64,000 nucleotides of DNA from Okapia johnstoni (GCA_024291935.2 CM044320.1:56362001-56426000); one strand, 5' to 3'. Shown: positions 35,500 through 46,809, numbered from the stretch's first letter. Numbers and translations are program-made. Notes: generated by a model from the sequence alone, not told the origin.

Positions 35500-35650
35500 G
35501 GGTGTGTGTGTGTGTGCGTGTGTGTGTGTGTGCATGCTCAGTTGTGTCCGATTCTTTGCGATCCATGGACTGTAGCGCACCAAACGGTGTCCACAGGATT
35601 TCCCAGGCAAGAATACTGGAGTAGATTGCCATTTCCTTCTCCATCAGGAC
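35500..35650 (-). mobile_element. Bov-tA SINE with (TG)n tail
   Basis: (TG)n at 35503-35532 then CTCAGTTGTGTCCGATTC to TTGCCATTTCCTTCTCC; truncated, with a local deletion after the CACCA. Confidence 0.82.
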
Positions 35651-35744
35651 CGAGGATGAGGACTTAAGGATGGAAGTATGAGTTAAGGCTTGGAGGTATA
35701 AGTTAAAATGCTGTGTTTTGTTACGTTGATGAAAAAATTAATAG

Positions 35745-36110
35745 TTGATCTAAGAAAGAAATGGAAAATTTTATTTGAGACAACCTGAGGATTATAACCT
35801 GGGAGACAGTCTTTCAGAAAGCTCTCTGAGGACTGCCCCACCCCTTAGAGGTCACAGCACAGTTACAGAAGTTTTTGTGATAAAGGGTTATACATTACAT
35901 CAAATGAATTATTGACAGAAGGAAGGTTATCTCTCAAGGAGTTATGAAGTAGTGGGTCATCCTGACACTATACAAGATTGAGAAGGACTATAAGCTCTGG
36001 TTAATGCAGATCCACAATACACTCTAAGGGGGAGGGAAGAGCCCCGATCTGGCAGAGAAAAAATTTATGTTTATAATATTCTTGTCTTTCTATAAAATAT
36101 GAATTTATTT
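35745..36110. mobile_element. LTR-like fragment upstream of ATP23
   Basis: AT-rich sequence with a GACAACCTGAGGATTATAACC block that I associate with antisense mammalian LTRs. No TSD found. It ends about 400 bases before ATP23 exon 1. Confidence 0.35.
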
Positions 36111-36246
36111 CATCAATTAGGGTTATTTTTGGTGGCAAAAAATAGGGTGGGCGAATAGGCCTAGATGAGGCAAAATAAAAAAGGAGTTTGGTCTTATATT
36201 TTGAGGATTTTAGAGCGACCAGTCGTTATAATTGCAGTTTTCAAAC

Positions 36247-36259
36247 GTTTCCGGGAAAC
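36247..36259. promoter_or_regulatory. 13-bp palindrome with STAT-type TTC-N3-GAA core
   Basis: GTTTCCGGGAAAC is palindromic around its central G and contains TTCCGGGAA, the form of a STAT (GAS) site. It lies about 270 bases upstream of the ATP23 coding start. Function is inferred from the motif only. Confidence 0.35.
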
Positions 36260-36404
36260 AGTGCTTTCAATATGACTTGGGGCGTCAAGAGAGAGGTGGA
36301 CCAGAGACTGCAGTTAGCCTGCTGGTGGACAAAGCAGGAAGTGGGAAGATGGCAAAAACCTTCCAGGGGAGAAGCGTATTTAATGGCCAGCACTGGTCAG
36401 GAGA

Positions 36405-36945
36405 TAAGGCAGGAGTGTGCACGAGGGAGAGGGGCTGCGAAACAAGGCTTGTGGGGATCGCGCAAGCACGCCGAGAGGAAGCGGCGAAGCCCACAGCGGG
36501 CCGGAGGCATTCTGCCAGGGTACAGGCCTGAAGCTCCGGATGAGCGCCAGCCGGGCCCCACGGCAGGGGAGCAGCTACAGCAGCAACACGTCGGGTGCCA
36601 AGTCTTCTCCGAGCGGCTGGCTCAGGGGAAGCCACAGCAAGGGTTCCTCTCCAGTTTCTTCTCCAACAACCAGAAGTGCCAGCTTATGCTCTTGAAGACG
36701 TTGGCGACAAGTAGGAGCCGTGACCCGGGGGCTGGGCGTCTGCGGGGTGGGGTCTGAGACTGGGCGGGCAGGGAGGGGCCTCCGCACCCCTCCGCTAGGG
36801 GTCTCCGGGTTCGGCTCAGGTGTGGCGGGGGCCGGTTTCTGGCCCCAAGGGCAGAGTTAAGGCAGATTCGGCATCGTGGGGTGAGTGTGGGGGGCTGAGC
36901 CTCAGTTTCGATCAGAGAAGGCGCTGAGGCCCCCTTCATGACTTC
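36405..36945 (+). promoter_or_regulatory. ATP23: ATP23 CpG-rich promoter and 5' region
   Basis: GC content and CpG density rise sharply from about 36.41 to 36.95 kb, around exon 1 and the start of intron 1, while flanking DNA is AT-rich. An ETS-type core (AGGAAGCGG) lies just upstream of the coding start, and no TATA box is visible near it. This is the usual form of a housekeeping promoter for a nuclear-encoded mitochondrial protein. The start site cannot be placed from sequence alone, and it matters because it decides whether the in-frame ATG at 36383 is transcribed. Confidence 0.75.
36524..36710 (+). CDS. ATP23: ATP23 exon 1, conserved coding part (no ATG at the aligned start)
   Basis: Encodes residues 1-62 and the first base of codon 63. 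It begins R-P-E-A-P-D-E-R where human has M-A-G-A-P-D-E-R, so the initiator position at 36524-36526 reads AGG. The following residues (GEQLQQQHV, the CQVF segment, the phenylalanine-rich stretch and the NQKCQL segment) match human closely. The exon ends at GCG ACA A and is followed by donor GTAGGA, weaker than the other donors. The frame stays open upstream: in-frame ATGs at 36383 (T at -3, G at +4) and 36272 (A at -3) would give 293 or 330 residues. The first downstream in-frame ATG is at 36686, codon 55. Possible explanations are an N-terminally extended protein, non-AUG initiation, an allele-specific loss or a sequencing error. The exon lies in a CpG-rich segment. Confidence 0.88.
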
Positions 36946-37263
36946 TTTTGCCTGTGGCGTGAATGAGGAGTCGGGTTAGGAGTTAGCCCTTTCCGTCGTA
37001 CTGGGACAGATCCTCTCATTTCATGGTAAATTGTGCGGTAATATGGGGATTGGAGAGTCCAGGTGAAGCAGTTTTAAAGAGCTACGTTAATTAAAGCATA
37101 CCTGCTGTAACTGCGCAACTCAGATGAGATTTGAACCCAGCTAAAACTCAGATTGGGACTAGAGCCCTGCACGCTGGGACCGGAACCTGCTGTCTTTTAA
37201 TTGAAATCGCACACCTGGTCGCAGGAAGTTCAGATTCTTTATGTCTCACTGTAGTAGGAATTG

Positions 37264-37690
37264 AGCAGGAGGCAAAATGATAGGTAAAAAGTAGATTTAT
37301 TGAGAGAGATACAAACTGCAAAGACAGTGTGGGCTGTCTCAGAAGGTGGGAGGCCCTGGGAGATCCACATACCATAGACAGAAGGCGGTGCCTGGATAGA
37401 TGGGCTGGTTAGTTTTTATGGGCTGGGTAATTTCATAGGCTAATGAGTGGGAGGATTATTCCAACTCTTTTGGAGACAGGGTGGGGATTTCCAGGATTTG
37501 GGCCAGAGCCCACTGTTTGGCCTTTTATGGTTAGCCTCGGAACTGCTGTGCGATGTGCCATTTAGCATGCTGATAAATTAAAATAAGAATATAATAAGGC
37601 TCAAGATCTACTGAAAGTTGGATCTTCTGCCGTCTTGGGCCTAATTGATTCTAACCATTTTATGTCATGTCCACAACAGCTCTGTCATTC
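37264..37690 (-). mobile_element. Probable antisense LTR fragment in ATP23 intron 1
   Basis: Begins with TAGATTTATTGAGAGAGATA, resembling an antisense polyadenylation region, and continues through a GGGCTGGGTAATTTCATAGGC block of the kind found in ruminant ERV LTRs. No coding region is attached. Assigned from general form only. Confidence 0.45.
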
Positions 37691-39589
37691 TTTAAGGGTT
37701 GTGCCCTGCCCTGTTTGGTCCTGGTTCACTGCTGCTGGCAGTGCAAAGGCAGTTTTGCAGTCCTACTCTTTGTTTAAAAGGGTTCTTAACCTTCATACAT
37801 GGATGGACTTCAGAGTGTGGAAACTTCTGACATGGACTGCGAAACTCCTGTTTGTATCCCCCTAAGGGCACTTTTCTGGGGAGAGAGTTCATAGCCCCAT
37901 GATGTTCTGAGATGCCCATGACCCTGAGAAGGTTAAGAACCATTGCTGTGGGTTACATAGGGACACCGTCTGCTGACCAGTTTCTAAATCCAGGGACATT
38001 GCACTAGAGATTTCTTAACTTTTTTACAAGGCCCTAGACTTCCCAAGTTTACTTTAGATATATTAAGAGAATCAAAGACAAACTTGGTTGTCCCAAAATA
38101 AGATTACTGTTTCATAGCTGGCCAGTGACAGTTCAAAAGTCAACCACTCAGTGAGTTTTCCATCCTTCTTGAGATTACCTGCATTTCCAGGAATCAGGGG
38201 AGGAGAAAGGGGAGTAGAGGGGAATGATGACATTGTATTTACTTTGCAAATATGTATCGAATGCCTCCTAGGTTCTGCTTTGGGCAAATACAGAGAGTAG
38301 TTGGGACCCTGCCTTTAAAATGTTCCAGAGTAGAATGGTGGAAAGGACATGGGCTGCAGATTTAGGCGTGGGTTTAAATTTTGATCCCTTTCCTTGTTAC
38401 ATATGGAAGAGTGATTTAACTGTCTGATCCTGTCTGTCTTTATCAGGGAAAGGAAAAGGGAGTTGGGAAGGGGTGAAAGTACCTCTTTTAGGGTTGTTGT
38501 GAGGAATAGGTTTTATAAGTGTAAAGTGCCACTGTATCAGGAGCTGAATAAAGAAACTGTAGCTGTTCTCACAGTGGAAGAGCCAAAAAGTGGAGGAAGA
38601 CTTGAGATAGGAAGTGAGAAGGGCCAGGTGCTGAACTTGAGTCCCAGTAGGAATTAACCCGCTTCAACTTTCCATGGGGAATGCTGCTGGAGAACCTGTT
38701 AGTGTATTAAAGCATCAACCTGCAGCTTTAAAATCCTGTCCCTGGGGTGGGTATGATGGAAGAGATCAGGCCTCAAGGGAGACATTTGTTTTATTTTTCT
38801 CCAAAGCACATCCATTCTAAATACTGCAGGTCCTTTTTTGAAGAACCAAACCAATGTGCTCCCAGCATTTTTTTTTTTTTAAAGAGGACACTAGACTTTT
38901 GAACCCTGCTCTGTAAAACTCTCAGTTGCTTCAGTAATAATGCACTTAGTATTGTGCCTGATACTTGATATACACTAAGTAGTATTTATTAATAATAATT
39001 GTTTTACTGTTAACACTCTTTAAGAGGGGTCAGGTTAGAAAAGCAGTAACCAGTACCTAACTTTCTCATCCAACAATACTTTTACTCACCTGTTTTTGCT
39101 TTCAGCATTTGAAAACCATAATATCTTCTTCGTCTTCTTCTTCTTTTTTTTTTACTTATGTCACGTAATTTGCTGTGCATTTATATTCTCAGACAAGACA
39201 TCTATGTGAAAAGTTGATGTTAGAGGCACTTGGTTCCTTATATTTTCCTGTAATTTTAACAGGCTCACAGATTCTTAGAAGTGGTGATGGGGGGCTCTGG
39301 AGTTGTCTAGGCCTTTTCACCCCCATCACTGACCAGAAACCTCTGTGCCATCAATTGACCAGAGTGTTTTAGACCTCTGTTGGAACAGGTTATATTTGAA
39401 GCCCTTTGAGGCTACCAGGCTCTTGTATCGACTGCTGTAATTGTTGGAAAAACCCTTTCTCACGCCGAATTGAAATGTGTCCCATGTAACTTCTGCCCTT
39501 TGGTCCTTGTTCTGCTCTCTGAAGAAATGTTGGCAGAATCTATTCCCACATGACACCCCTTCAGATACTTGAAATTATTGTGGCCTTAG
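37691..39589. other. ATP23 intron 1, low-repeat part
   Basis: 38.34-38.45 kb resembles a MIR. A short TTC repeat lies at 39126-39144. No alternative exon recognised. Confidence 0.4.
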
Positions 39590-40795
39590 TTGAATCTTTT
39601 TTTTTTTAATTTGAAACTTTTTATTTTGTATTGCTGCTGCTGCTGCTAAGTTGCTTCAGTCGTGTCCGACTCTGTGCGACCCCATAGACGGCAGCCCACC
39701 AGGCTCCGCCGTCCCTGGGATTCTCCAGGCAAGAATACTGGAGTGGGCTGCCATTTCCTTCTCCAGTGCATGAGAGTGAAAAGTGAAAGTGAAGTCGCTC
39801 AGTCGTGTCCGACTCTTAGCGACCCCATGGGCTGTAGCCTACCAGGCTCCTCCGTCCATGGGATTTTCCAGGCAAGAGTACTGGAGTGGGGTGCCATTGC
39901 ATTTTGTATTGAGGTATACCAATTAACAATGTTGTGATAATTTCAGGTGGACAGCCTAGGGACTCAGCCATACATATACATGTATCCATTCTTCTCCAAA
40001 CTCCTCTCCCATCTAAGCTGGCAAGTAACAGTGAGCAGAGTTCCATATGCTTATACAATAGGTTTTTGTTGGTTATCCATTTTAAATATAGCAGTGTGTT
40101 CATGACCTTCCCAAAGTCTCTAACTATCCCTTCCCACACCTCCACTCTGCCCCACAACCATAAGTTTGTTTTCTGTCTGTGAGTCTGTTTTTAAGTTCAT
40201 TTGTATCGTTTCTTTTTAGATTCCATATATAAAGGATGTCATATGATATTTCTCCTTCTCTGACTTACTTTACTCAGTATGACACTCTCTAGGTCCATCC
40301 ATGTTGCTGCAAATGGCATTATTTCATTCTTTTTGGTGGCTGAGTAATATTCCATTGTATACATGTACCACATCTTCTTTATCCACTCCTCTGTCAGTGG
40401 ACATTGAGGTTGCTTCCATGTCTTGGCTCTTGTAAACAGTGCTGCAATGAACATTGGGGTGCGTGTATCCTTTCGGAACATGGTTTTCTCCAGATGTATG
40501 CCCTGGAGTGGGATTGCAGGGTCATGTGGTAGCTCTATTTTTAGTTTTTTAAGGAACGTCTGTACTGTTCTCCATAGCGGCTGTAGCAATTTACGTTCCC
40601 ATCAACAGTGCAGGAGGGTTCCCTTTTCTCCACACCCTCTCCACCATTTGTTGTTTGTGGATTTTTTGATGATAGCCATTCTGACCGGTGTGAGGTGATA
40701 TCTCATTGTAGTTTTGATTTGCATTTCTTTAATAACTAGAGATGTTGAACATCTTTGCATGTGCCTGTTGGCCATCTGTATATCTTCTTTCTCCT
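39590..40795 (-). mobile_element. L1 LINE 3' half in ATP23 intron 1
   Basis: T-tract, 3' UTR, then antisense ORF2 C-terminus; the minus frame 40589-40239 reads [18 protein letters not shown] and [17 protein letters not shown], standard L1 ORF2 blocks. Bov-A2 at 39634-39900 interrupts the 3' UTR. Confidence 0.88.
39634..39900 (-). mobile_element. Bov-A2 dimeric SINE in ATP23 intron 1
   Basis: Perfect TSD ATTTTGTATTG at 39623-39633 and 39901-39911, inside an L1 3' UTR. Very similar to the copy at 17751, so young. Confidence 0.94.
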
Positions 40796-41425
40796 TTCCA
40801 AATCTACAAATCCCTTTCTTGCTTCCTGTGGAACATAGCCCTGAACTATTCCAGTCGCCTTCCCCAGTGGAACAGCTTTGGTTGGCAGGTCCTGTTTAGA
40901 GTGTGGTACTTAGAATGGGATGCTGTGTGCAGATGAGGGCAGACCACACTGGGGCCACTTACTGCCTTCCTCTAATCTGGATACTATGCTGCTGTTCGTT
41001 TCTGTGCCTATGACCACAGTTATGTTGGTATATTTTGTACATATACATTCCCTCAGTCTTTTGGTATATATTTTAACACATTGTGTTTGATCCTTTAACT
41101 GAGAAACATATTTGATATTATCTAAGGTGTTTGGTGGTACACACTTTGGTATTTCTGTCAGTGTTTCATTCCATTAAAGACTTGGTTTTATGTTAATTGA
41201 AGCTTATCTTTTTGTATTCATTTTTAAATCAATTTTAAGATATTAGTATTAAAATTATTACTAATTACTAATTAGTATTACTTAAAATTAGATATTAGTA
41301 TTACTTTACTAAGATTTGAGAAGTATTTTTTTATTTTATAATATCTTCTTTTGTAATATTTGGATAATTTAATTGCTGCTGTTTTTTTCTAATTACCATA
41401 TGTAATTGAATCAATATCTTTCTAG
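40796..41425. other. ATP23 intron 1, 3' part
   Basis: AT-rich with local direct repeats around ATTAGTATTA at 41.24-41.31 kb. Ends in the exon 2 polypyrimidine tract. Confidence 0.45.
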
Positions 41426-41471
41426 ATCCATATGTCAAACTTCTACTTGATGCCATGAAGCATTCAGGTTG
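41426..41471 (+). CDS. ATP23: ATP23 exon 2
   Basis: A 46-nt microexon with acceptor TTTCTAG and donor GTAAGT, a perfect match to consensus. It completes codon 63 as N and encodes P-Y-V-K-L-L-L-D-A-M-K-H-S-G, then leaves TG as the first two bases of the next codon. Apart from the split codons at both ends it is identical to the human segment as I recall it. The only methionine here, in DAMKHSG, is in frame. Skipping this exon would shift the frame, because 46 is not a multiple of three. Confidence 0.93.
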
Positions 41472-41999
41472 GTAAGTAAATCTTTTTAAAATGCTACTCT
41501 ATATTCTGACTGCTGAAAACAAACCACCCCTTTCTCCCCCATCCCCCACAAACTGGAACTACTTCAGATTTTTCACTTCAGGCCGCAAAGCCCTTTCCAT
41601 ATGGTAGGTGGTGGTGGTGGTGGTTGGCCGCATTCTCTCCAGGCAGGCCTTGTTCTCTCCGGACCTCTTCTGCACTAACTCTACATCTCTGGCTCCACCA
41701 TTCACCTCGGGTATTTAGTAAAGACAATTCTTAAAATCTTTCTCGTAAGTAATTACCAAACCTGGTTTTTCCACTTGCCAGTCTCAGCATTATCCTTAAC
41801 AGAAAAGAAGTCTCAGTTTGTTATGCAGGCAGTAGCCTTCCAGGTGTCGTTCAACTTTGAGGGGATCAGAAAAAGTGACTTCTGAGCTCCCCTTCTTAAC
41901 ATTCTGGCCCAAGGGCAGAAACACCAGCATATTTGCAATGTGGTCTTCATTAGTTGAGCCAATGCTTTATGGACTCATGGCATAGCATTTTAACTGGGA

Positions 42000-42140
42000 T
42001 CGATTTTGCAAAGACAGTTTCCTTATTTTACAGATGAGAGAACTAAGTGCTGAAGGTGTTCAGTTGCTTTCCCAAGGTGTCCTGTGTGGCAGTGGTGGAG
42101 ATATGGGTGATCCGGGTCTCCTGGCCCAGGGCTGTGCCCC
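42000..42140 (+). repeat. MIR relic in ATP23 intron 2
   Basis: TTCCTTATTTTACAGATGAGAG and TCCCAAGGTGTCC core blocks. Confidence 0.6.
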
Positions 42141-42190
42141 ATGGACGCTGCTTCTGGACATTGTCTCTTTAATCCGTTCTTGCCTTCTAG

Positions 42191-42272
42191 TGCTGTTAAC
42201 AAAGACAGACACTTTTCTTGTGAAGATTGTAATGGAAATGTCAGTGGAGGTTTTGACGCTTCAGTGTCTCAG
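42191..42272 (+). CDS. ATP23: ATP23 exon 3
   Basis: An 82-nt exon with acceptor CCTTCTAG and donor GTAGGC. It completes Cys-78 and encodes [13 protein letters not shown] followed by a glycine-rich N-G-N-V-S-G-G-F-D stretch ending in Q-105. The C-x2-C pair and the GG turn just before the peptidase motif are conserved in M76 proteins. The nearest repeat, a MIR at about 42.00-42.14 kb, lies 55 bases upstream and does not reach the exon. Length 82 is not a multiple of three, but exons 2 and 3 together are 128 nt, so skipping both would also break the frame. Confidence 0.94.
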
Positions 42273-42594
42273 GTAGGCGTTTTACCAAGTTGTTTCCTTT
42301 CCTCCAGTTCTCCTCATGTTTGCTGAGTGCCTTCCACATGCCGGGCATTCTACTTGGTAGACTTTGTCTAGGATTAAAAAAAAATGAGTTAGTCGAGATT
42401 CTGACCCTTAAAGTCCTTACATCTCACAGGGGAGACAAGACGTGAATGCAGAAAATGATTGAATTTGAGGCAGGTTAAACTCTTGGAGGTGGGTGTGGTT
42501 ACCATAGGGGATGTTGTGTAGTTCAGCTGCTATATGGTGGGAGGCTTTGGATGTCAGGATAAAGAGTTTCATCTTTACACAGTGGGAAGTGATG

Positions 42595-43046
42595 CATCTT
42601 TGCGAATTTTTGATGAGAGTGAGTTTTCTCATCTGTAAAATATGGGTAATGATTGTATTTATCTCACAGAATGGTTATGTGAGTTAAATGAGATTTCTCT
42701 TGTGAAGTCCACTCAAGTTAACACATGTTAGTTTTAACTCAGTGGGGGGTTCTGACAGAGTCTCGAGGTGGTAGGTGGATATGTCATGTGATGAGGGTAA
42801 ATATAAGTGTTGTACGTCACTGATTCCATCATGAGTATATAATACACATTTAATTGTTTCTTGCTAGGGGACATTATGTGTATTTTGGTTATTTATAGCT
42901 GTTTCAGGGAAATCATGGGAAAGAGCAACATAACAGAGAGGTGAAGTGTCTGAGTTTTGAAGTCAGATAGACTTTGAGTTCAAATCCTTATTCCCCTGCT
43001 TATTAGCTGTGGTGCTTGGGCAAGTTATTCATTTTATTCTCAGTTT
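42595..43046 (+). repeat. Two MIR relics in ATP23 intron 3
   Basis: 42.60-42.73 kb has TCATCTGTAAAATATGGGTAAT; 42.93-43.05 kb has TTAGCTGTGGTGCTTGGGCAAG. Both match the MIR conserved centre. Confidence 0.6.
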
Positions 43047-43061
43047 CCTCATTTGTAAATT

Positions 43062-43590
43062 AAAAAAAATTATTTATTTTAATTGGAGGCTAATTACTTT
43101 ACAATGTTGTAGTGGTTTTTGCCATACACTGACATGAATCAGCCATGGGTGTACACGTGTTCCCCATCCTGAACCCCCCTCCCATCTCCCTCCCCATCCC
43201 ATCCCTCAGGGTCATCCCAGTGCACTAGCCGTGAGCACCCTGTCTCATGCATTGCACCTGGGCTGGTGATCTGTTTCACATATGATAATATACATGTTTC
43301 AATGCTATTCTCTCGAATCATCTCACCCTCGCTGTCTCCCAGAGTCCAAAACATTGTTCTTTACATCTGTGTCTCTTTTGCTGTCTCACATATAGGGTAA
43401 TCATTACCATCTTTCTAAATTCCATATATATGCATCAGTATACTTTATTGGTGTTTTTCTTTCTGACTTACTTCACTCTGTATAATAGACTCCAGTTTCA
43501 TCCACCTCTTTAGAACTGATTCAAATGCATTCTTTTTAATGGCTGAGTAATATTCCATTGTATATATGTACTACAGTTTTCTTATCCATT
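43062..43590 (-). mobile_element. Ruminant L1 3' end in ATP23 intron 3
   Basis: Perfect 15-bp TSD CCTCATTTGTAAATT at 43047-43061 and 43591-43605. Antisense, 5'-truncated, about 530 bp; it landed in the 3' part of a MIR. Confidence 0.9.
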
Positions 43591-43734
43591 CCTCATTTGT
43601 AAATTGATAACTGTAACACCTATAGCTCTCCAGGTGGGTCCTGGTGAGTTCATTCCCTTTTGGGGTTAAATAGAGTGCATATTTTGAGTCTTCATATTAT
43701 TTCTCAGCAGTGTTTTACACAGTTGGGAACTCTT

Positions 43735-44020
43735 TTCTTTTTAATTAAAATTTTTGTTGTGAAGTATCTCATTCATACAGAAGAATAACAAACCTAAATG
43801 TATGCTTCCAGTCATAATAATAAAATGAACATCTGTATAACTACCACACAGATTTGAGAAGTAAAACCCTGCTGGGACTTTAGAAGCCTGTGTGCCCCTT
43901 CTTGGATCATAGCTGCCCTTCCTTATTTTTGACTTGCGTAATAATCACTCCCTGCTTGTCTGAATGGTTTTAACATCTATGTATACAGTGAAACAATGTG
44001 TTATGTAGTTGCCTGCTTTT
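43735..44020 (-). repeat. Old LINE relic, left half
   Basis: AT-rich antisense LINE-like 3' sequence that continues at 44243-44520 beyond the CHR SINE. Subfamily not assigned. Confidence 0.45.
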
Positions 44021-44242
44021 TAAAAAAGTTTAAAAAAATTTTATTTATTTGGCTGCACCAGGTCTTAGTTGTGGTAAGTGAGATCTTTCATCTTCATTGC
44101 AAAATGTGGGATCTTTAGTTACGGCATGTAAAACCTTTGGTTGTGTGATGTGGGATCTAGTTCCCTGACCAGGGATCGAACCCTGGACCCCTGCATTGGG
44201 AGCATGGAGTCTTAGTCCCTGGACCACCAGGAAAGTCCTTTG
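44021..44242 (-). mobile_element. CHR-type SINE in ATP23 intron 3
   Basis: TSD TTGCCTGCTTTT at 44009-44020 and 44243-44254. Confidence 0.88.
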
Positions 44243-44520
44243 TTGCCTGCTTTTAAGCTTTATATATACTTGGGGCTATATGTAATACTCTGTCATTTTA
44301 TGAAATTATACAGGATATAGTCCTCTGTAATTTAATTCTTTTGTACAACATTGTGAGATTCTTCTGTCTTGTATGCATCCCTGGTTTATTTAGTGTCACT
44401 GTTGTGTATATTATTCCATTGTATGTCTGTAGTAGAGTTTACTCTCTCTAATGTCATTTCCAACTTTATTATTATAAGCAATGCTGCTGTGAATTCTTCA
44501 CCTTCTCTCCTGAAGCACAC
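44243..44520 (-). repeat. Old LINE relic, right half
   Basis: Resumes the element cut by the CHR SINE, including ATTATTCCATTGTATGTCTG and AGCAATGCTGCTGTGAATTC. Confidence 0.45.
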
Positions 44521-44774
44521 AGGCAGGAATTACTACAGGGTCTCTGCCTAGAGTGGGATGCTGGCTCATGTCTCATGCATTCACTTGACTTGAACAGCGA
44601 ATGCCACTTTCTTGCTGTGGTTTCCGGTATACAGCACTCCTGCAGTTGCTCCTTTGGTAGCTCAGCTTCCCGTACCAGCCCTTAAATGTTGAAGTCCCTT
44701 AATCCAGAGTGTTACAGCCCCTTCTTTTCTTTCCGGCACTCTGCCAAGGCGATCTAATTTGTTTTGCTGGGTCA

Positions 44775-45670
44775 GAACTCTGTCTTGAACTTCACATCCT
44801 TAGAGCCAAGTGTTCACTGCACACCTACACTTGGAAGTTTTAAAGGCACCTCAGACCTGACATGTCCAAATCCAAATTGATGATTTTTATCATCCTCCAT
44901 CTCCACCCAGCCTGGTCTTTTAGTTTTGCATATCTCAGTGAATGGTAGCACCATCCATCCTATTATCCAAGCTAGAACTTTAGGGGTCATCCTTGATACC
45001 TCTGATTCCCTTCTCATTTTCTATCCAGCACCAAATTTTGTGCAGTCTACCTCCTCAATACCTTTTAGGCTTCCACCACCCTAGCTTGGGCACTATTATC
45101 TCTTGTCTAGAATACTTTATTCTCATACAGTTAGTCTCTCTGCATCCAGTTTGGATCATCTTATGCCTATTTTTCCAACTGTAGTCAAAAGAATGAAAGC
45201 AAAATAAAACACCCCCTGTTTCACTGTTCCCTTTCAGTGACTTCCCATTGCTGTCAGGATAAAGAGTGACTTGGCCCTGATGACCTCACCAGCTCTACTT
45301 CATGCCTGCCACCTCCAACTTTGTGCTTCAGTCCTGTAGGCCTACCTTCACCTTCTCAAACATTCTTGTCCTTCAACCCTCCCCCTACCCTTTGCATGTA
45401 TTATTCTCTCTCTAGAATGCTCCCTTCCCCTCTTCTCAAATTTAATTCCTGTTCATCCATCCATCAGATCTCAGTTTTAACATTCCTTCTGCAGAAAACC
45501 ATTTCCCAACCCTGCAGATCAGGTCAGGTACTCCATTGTATGTACTCATAACAACTGCTATTGCATGTGCTCAAACATTTTGTAAATATTTTATTAATTT
45601 CTATCTCCATTTGTAGACTGTAAATCTAATAGGTCTTGATAAATATTAGTTGAATAAATGAATATTGAAT
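44775..45670 (+). repeat. Old LINE relic (L2 or L1M 3' region)
   Basis: Contains GACATGTCCAAATCCAAATTG, GTCATCCTTGATACCTCTGA, GACTTCCCATTGCTGTCAGGA and a TTGAATAAATGAAT end in the expected order for an ancient LINE 3' region. Confidence 0.6.
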
Positions 45671-45904
45671 TAATGTATATAAAATACCTGGGACATGTCC
45701 CAGTGTCTGGCACATAGTAAGTACAGAGTAAGTAGAAACTATTATTAGGACCCCTCATGTCTTTGTTATTCTTATAGGGTCCTCCTGCTCAGTGTGCTGT
45801 TGGCTTTTTGCACTTCTTTCTGAAGGTCTTTCTGAGGACTTTTCCTGGCAATTCTAGTAGAATGGGACAATGTGGTCATTCATTGTTGATTCATTGCTCA
45901 TTCA

Positions 45905-46095
45905 GAAACTTGATTAGCATTTTACATATATTCTCATTTAATTCTCACAGTTCTATGAGGTAGGTAATATAAGTCATCTCCTTTTAATAGTTGAGGAAAC
46001 TGAGGCACAGAAAGCTTAAGAAACTTGCCCAAGGTCACTGACTTAATAAGGAGTGGGGCTGGGATTTGAATCTCTGCTTCATTCCAAGGTCCACG
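45905..46095 (+). repeat. MIR relic
   Basis: TTGAGGAAACTGAGGCACAGA and TTGCCCAAGGTCACTGA are near-consensus MIR core. Confidence 0.75.
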
Positions 46096-46406
46096 CTTAA
46101 ATATTATTAAGACTGTAGAGTCCAAGACAGGCTGGTGCAGTCCATGCAGTGAGGATGGTATGTGAATAAATGTCCTTAAAATAAGTGCTGTGCAGTCCAA
46201 GGAGAGGAGAGCCCTTGGGGAAGGCTTCCTGGCATGTATGGAGAAGACTGGGCCTTGATGGTGGGGTGGTTGTGGACCCAATAGAGAAGAGTAGGTGAGG
46301 CTTTCCATGCAGTGAGCCTCCTCAGGTTGAGAGTGAAGGTGGAATCTTATGAAATGAGAGTAGCTCTTAGAAATAACTGAACTTCTCTCGTTTTGGTGCC
46401 TCTTAG

Positions 46407-46544
46407 ATTGTTCTGTGCCAGAATAATATCCGTAATCAGGCCCATATGAACAGAGTGGTCACCCACGAGCTCATTCATGCGTTCGATCATTGTCGTGCTC
46501 ACGTCAACTGGTTCACTAATGTCAGACACTTGGCCTGCTCTGAG
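46407..46544 (+). CDS. ATP23: ATP23 exon 4, catalytic zinc-binding exon
   Basis: A 138-nt exon encoding residues 106-151, from I-V-L-C-Q-N-N-I to R-H-L-A-C-S-E. It carries the metallopeptidase signature HELIH at 46464-46478, about residues 125-129. In this motif the two histidines bind zinc and the glutamate is the catalytic base. The following A-F-D-H-C-R-A segment is also conserved. Acceptor is GCCTCTTAG and donor GTAAGT. The exon is a whole number of codons, so skipping would give an in-frame protein lacking the active site. A BovB with an inverted 5' part begins about 540 bases downstream in intron 4. Confidence 0.96.
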
Positions 46545-46809
46545 GTAAGTTTTATTCTAGAAGATACTTCCCCACCACCCTGAACATTGTGTGTTTGAAC
46601 ATTTTATTCAAGTATGATTTATTTAAACATATTTGTTTTCTTGTCATAATTCCATGTTAGTCTTCGATTTCCATTTTTAACTATTGAATACAATTTTTGT
46701 CTTAAATATAACCTTTAAATCCTAATAATAGTGATTTGACTATTAATGACTATGACTAATTATAATATTAAAAGACGATTTTTCCTATGGAATACACATT
46801 TCCTATATC

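Noticed and set aside
36285..36939. Long minus-strand ORFs opposite ATP23 exon 1
   Set aside because: They are expected shadows in GC-rich DNA; only the + strand frame matches a known protein and has the splice donor.
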